A stretch of DNA of 64,000 nt, taken from positions 186,001-250,000 of the forward strand of contig BMQD01000001.1 of assembly GCA_014647935.1 (NCBI GenBank), written 5' to 3'. The notes beneath the pieces were generated by a model. The model was not told the DNA's origin. It made no database searches and saw only the letters and a list, made by a program, of their open reading frames with translations. This document shows, one piece after another, positions 61,374 through 64,000 of this stretch. Made by a program: the position numbers and the translations under genes. Origin of the DNA: Planomonospora parontospora. Its GTDB lineage: Bacteria > Actinomycetota > Actinomycetes > Streptosporangiales > Streptosporangiaceae. The number at the start of each line of letters is the position of its first letter. Positions within the stretch are counted from its first letter, which is position 1.

Positions 61374-61387
61374 GGCACGGACCGATC
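61336..61387 (-). terminator. Terminator of nadE (18-bp perfect stem)
   Basis: GATCGGTCCGTGCCCGGG and its exact complement CCCGGGCACGGACCGATC form a perfect 18-bp stem with a 16-nt loop, 25 bp past the nadE stop. On the minus strand the stem is followed by CCTCCTTTTC, a modest U-tract. The terminator overlaps the Uma2 remnant. Confidence 0.75.
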
Positions 61388-61411
61388 TCAGGGAGGGCCG
61401 GAGGCCGGCCG

Positions 61412-63196
61412 TCAGGGGGCGGTCTCGCGCCAGCGGTTGGTGATGGGCAGGCGGCGGTCGCGGCCGAAGTTCTTCGGGGTGATCTTCGGGCCCGGCGGGT
61501 ACTGCCGCCGCTTGTACTCGGCCAGGTCGACCAGGCGGATGACCCGGGCGACCAGGTCGGGGTCGTGCCCGGCGGCGACCAGGGAGGCCGAGCCCATGTC
61601 CTTCTCCACGTAGTCGTCCAGGAGCCGGTCCAGCACGTCGTACTCCGGCAGGGAGTCGGTGTCGCGCTGGCCGGGGCGGAGCTCGGCGCTGGGCTCCTTG
61701 GTGATGGAGTTCTCCGGGATCGGCGGGACCGCGAAGCCGTGCAGGAACTCGCTCTCGAGGCCCGCCTGGGCGTTGCGCCAGCGGGCCAGCTCCCACACCA
61801 GGGTCTTGAGCACGTCCTTGATGGGGGCGAAGCCGCCCGCGGAGTCGCCGTAGAGCGTCGAGTAGCCGGTGGCCAGCTCGCTCTTGTTGCCGGTGGTCAG
61901 GACCAGGTGGCCGTGCTCGTTGGACAGGCCCATCAGGATCATGCCGCGCACCCGGGCCTGGAGGTTCTCCTCCGACAGGCCGGTCAGCGAGAGCTCCTTC
62001 TCGAAGGCCTCCACCATGGCGGCGATCGGCACGACCCGGGCGTTGACCCCCTGCCGGTCGACGAGCTCCTGGGCGTCGCCGAGGGAGTGGTCGGAGGAGT
62101 AGCGCGAGGGCATCAGCACCACGTGGACCCGGTCGGGGCCGATCGCGTCGGAGGCGATGGTGGCCGTCAGCGCCGAGTCGATGCCGCCGGACAAGCCGAG
62201 GATGACCGACCGGAAGCCGTTCTTGGCGACGTAGTCGCGCACGGCCAGCACCAGCGCGCTGTAGACCTCGGCGGTGTCGTCCAGGTGCCCGGCGACCGAC
62301 GGGGGCTCGGGGTCGTACGGCTCCAGCGGGCGGGCCGACAGCTCCAGCCGCTCCACCGTGATGACGGTCCCGTCCCCGGCGTCCACCTCGAAGGAGCCGA
62401 GCCCGCCGTACGTGGCCTCGGGCAGGTCCAGGTCGGTCACCAGCAGCTCCTCGGTGAACCGCGCGGCCCGCGCGACCAGCTCGCCCGAGGCGGAGACGAC
62501 GATCGAGTCGCCGTCGAAGACCAGCTCGTCCTGCCCGCCGACCTGGTTGGCGTAGGCGAGCGCGCATCCGGCCTCCCGCGCCCGCCGGGAGACGAGCTCC
62601 AGGCGCACGTCGTCCTTCTCCCGCTCGTACGGCGAGGCGTTCGGCACCACCAGCAGCCCGGCTCCGGCCTCGGCCGCCACCGCGACCGGGCCGCCGTCCT
62701 GCCAGAGGTCCTCGCAGACCGCGATCGCCACGTCGACGCCGTGCAGCCGGAAGATCGGCAACCGGTCGCCGCGCACGAAGTAGCGGTACTCGTCGAAGAC
62801 GCCGTAGTTCGGCAGGTGGTGCTTGGCGGTCCTGGCGACCACCTGCCCCCGGTACAGGAGCGCCGCCGCGTCCAGCGGGGCGCCCTTGGGCTGCCCCACG
62901 CGCGGGGCGCGGTCGGCGCGGTCGACGTAGCCGACGACCACGGGGATCTCGCCGAGCCCCTCCTCGGCCAGCCGCCGGGCCGCGGCCTCGACCGCCGCGA
63001 TGGACGCCTCCACGAACGAGTTCCGCAGCACCAGGTCCTCGACCGGGTAGCCGGTGAGGAACATCTCGGTGAAGACCGCCAGATGCGCGCCGCGGTCGGC
63101 GGCGCGGCGGGTCCACTCGACGAGCTTGTCGGCGTTGGCGGTCAGGTCGCCGACCGCGGGGTTGGTCTGGGCAAGTGCGATTCGGAGTTGAGCCAC
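61412..63196 (-). CDS. nadE: Glutamine-dependent NAD+ synthetase
   Basis: The 594-residue protein has an N-terminal nitrilase-type glutaminase (catalytic triad Glu44, Lys125, Cys161 in AVCEDLW) and a C-terminal synthetase domain with the ATP pyrophosphatase P-loop LGLSGGIDSALT and NKSELATGYSTLYGDSAGG. It turns deamido-NAD to NAD with glutamine, the last step of NAD synthesis. The GTG start gives the standard N terminus. A strong hairpin terminates it. Confidence 0.95.
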   Translation of the reverse strand: MAQLRIALAQTNPAVGDLTANADKLVEWTRRAADRGAHLAVFTEMFLTGYPVEDLVLRNSFVEASIAAVEAAARRLAEEGLGEIPVVVGYVDRADRAPRVGQPKGAPLDAAALLYRGQVVARTAKHHLPNYGVFDEYRYFVRGDRLPIFRLHGVDVAIAVCEDLWQDGGPVAVAAEAGAGLLVVPNASPYEREKDDVRLELVSRRAREAGCALAYANQVGGQDELVFDGDSIVVSASGELVARAARFTEELLVTDLDLPEATYGGLGSFEVDAGDGTVITVERLELSARPLEPYDPEPPSVAGHLDDTAEVYSALVLAVRDYVAKNGFRSVILGLSGGIDSALTATIASDAIGPDRVHVVLMPSRYSSDHSLGDAQELVDRQGVNARVVPIAAMVEAFEKELSLTGLSEENLQARVRGMILMGLSNEHGHLVLTTGNKSELATGYSTLYGDSAGGFAPIKDVLKTLVWELARWRNAQAGLESEFLHGFAVPPIPENSITKEPSAELRPGQRDTDSLPEYDVLDRLLDDYVEKDMGSASLVAAGHDPDLVARVIRLVDLAEYKRRQYPPGPKITPKNFGRDRRLPITNRWRETAP

Positions 63197-63350
63197 GCTC
63201 CCACCCTATTCCCGGGCGGCGGAGGGCCGGTCCCGTGGATCCCGCAGGACTCCCCGCCGGCGGGAACCCCCGCCGGCGGGGAACCGCCACCGCTCCGGAC
63301 CGCGGGCGCGGGCGGTCCGGAGGTCCCCGGCGGAGCCGCCGGGGAGGTGC

Positions 63351-63400
63351 CGGTCAGAGCCGGTCAGAGCCGGTCAGAGCCGGTCAGAGCCGGTCAGGGC
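63351..63400. repeat. 10-bp tandem repeat, five copies
   Basis: CGGTCAGAGC is repeated four times and followed by CGGTCAGGGC. The array ends one base before the stop codon complement of the secreted protein gene at 63401, so it forms the start of its 3' untranslated region and is prone to slippage. Confidence 0.95.
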
Positions 63401-63676
63401 TCAGTTGGCGGCGCTGGTGGTGGAGTTGCTGCTGGCGCCGCCGGGACCGGCCTGGCTGTAGGACTGCTTGAAGAAGACGCCGCTGCCGTGACCGCCGTGG
63501 CCTCCACCGGTGCCGGACAGGACGCTGCTGTTGAAGGCGCCGAACTTGCCGGCGCTGCTGGAGTTCTGCTCGAAGCTCGTGCCGCCGCCGGCCAGGGCGG
63601 CGGTCTGGAAGGCCAGTCCCAGGGCCGAGGCGGCTCCCGCGATCACCAGGGCACGCCGCAACTTCGTCATGGTCAT
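63401..63676 (-). CDS. Small secreted Gly/Ser/Asn-rich protein
   Basis: The 91-residue protein has a signal peptide (TKLRRALVIAGAASALGLAF, cleavage after ALA at about 29) and a mature part rich in Gly, Ser, Asn and Ala: SFEQNSSSAGKFGAFNSS, GGGHGGHGSG and SYSQAGPGGASSNSTTS. It has no cysteine and no known domain, so it is not a chaplin or rodlin. It could be a surface or sheath component; function unknown. GAGGAAA precedes the ATG. Confidence 0.75.
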   Translation of the reverse strand: MTMTKLRRALVIAGAASALGLAFQTAALAGGGTSFEQNSSSAGKFGAFNSSVLSGTGGGHGGHGSGVFFKQSYSQAGPGGASSNSTTSAAN

Positions 63677-63958
63677 GGTGGATGTTTCCTCTCTGTTCCG
63701 CCGGCCTCCGCCGGCGCATGGGATGGAGCACCCTAAAGGGCCCTGTGCGACGGCCCGGACGAGCCGGGAACCGCCGTACGCCAGCTGTGCTTCCCTGGCC
63801 TCCTCCGGCCGAAAACACGAAGTGTAACGATCTAACTACTGATGGACATGATCGATAAACACATTGATCAACCCTTGCGAGACGCCCGGCGCGTCTTCTC
63901 CCGGCCGGGAGGAGCCGGGGGGCGGCCGGGCCCGCACGCCCGGCCGGGCGTGCGGCGG

Positions 63959-64000
63959 TCAGCCGGGCAGGGGGAGGACGGCCTCCACGGCCGTGCCGCC
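63959..64000 (-). CDS. Probable C-terminus of a sensor histidine kinase (partial)
   Basis: The minus-strand frame entering the window reads GGTAVEAVLPLPG and then stops. This is the usual end of a HATPase domain (GGTxVxVxLPL). Only 13 codons are visible, so the identification is tentative. Confidence 0.45.
   Translation of the reverse strand, partial: GGTAVEAVLPLPG

Overview
This 64-kb window is very GC-rich (visually above 70%) and reads as the chromosome of a filamentous actinomycete, most likely a member of the Streptosporangiales or a close relative. The basis is codon usage, frequent GTG starts, 4-bp ATGA/GTGA overlaps, an AfsR-type SARP regulator, an F420 reductase, DUF6421 and DUF2267 proteins and IS200/IS605-type TnpB elements. 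The genus cannot be fixed from sequence reading alone. No rRNA, tRNA, CRISPR array or phage block was seen.

Layout. 0.1-1.6 kb: histidine phosphatase and a Gfo/Idh/MocA oxidoreductase. 1.7-5.5 kb: a cobalamin riboswitch leading btuF-btuC-btuD-cbiZ for corrinoid uptake and salvage. 5.6-7.5 kb: a Uma2-type nuclease gene broken by a TnpB element that carries an internally deleted tnpB and a divergent Phd-like antitoxin gene. 7.6-10.8 kb: a membrane pseudoprotease with zinc ribbon and an overlapping Ser/Thr kinase. 10.9-17.3 kb: a two-component system, a membrane protein, NADP glutamate dehydrogenase (with a DasR-like site in front), an aminoglycoside-phosphotransferase-fold protein and DUF2267. 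17.5-24.3 kb: a UvrD-like helicase, divergent from a DUF6421-SDR-threonine aldolase operon that runs into a Trp-codon leader, an attenuator and trpS. 24.4-30.7 kb: DUF3467, DUF305/DUF3105, a Mn2+ riboswitch-terC unit, alanine dehydrogenase and a SecD-head/Excalibur fusion. 30.8-37.5 kb: purine permease, a xanthine-dehydrogenase-type subunit and a large SARP regulator.

38.1-39.6 kb holds what I consider the most interesting locus: a 50-residue secreted peptide gene, not previously obvious because of its size, facing an XRE-HTH/TPR regulator across 55 bp. This is the arrangement of an RRNPP-type peptide-pheromone switch. 39.7-49.4 kb: copC and a copD-ctaG fusion, an orphan HATPase domain, methionine aminopeptidase, cyclase, LysR, an F420:NADP reductase and a second two-component system whose kinase has a 39-bp repeat inside its ATP-lid. 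49.5-52.7 kb: the ABC-2 exporter linked to that kinase, then a second, intact TnpB element that also carries a divergent small DNA-binding protein (ribbon-helix-helix). 53-63.7 kb: trans-sulfuration enzyme, YukJ-like protein, threonine dehydratase, panB, two MFS exporters with a TetR regulator, a Uma2 remnant, nadE and a small secreted Gly/Ser-rich protein. The window ends inside what looks like a histidine kinase.

Functional themes are cofactor economy (B12, NAD, pantothenate, F420), metal handling (Cu, Mn), signalling, and amino-acid nitrogen metabolism, with two small transposon remnants as the only clear mobile DNA.
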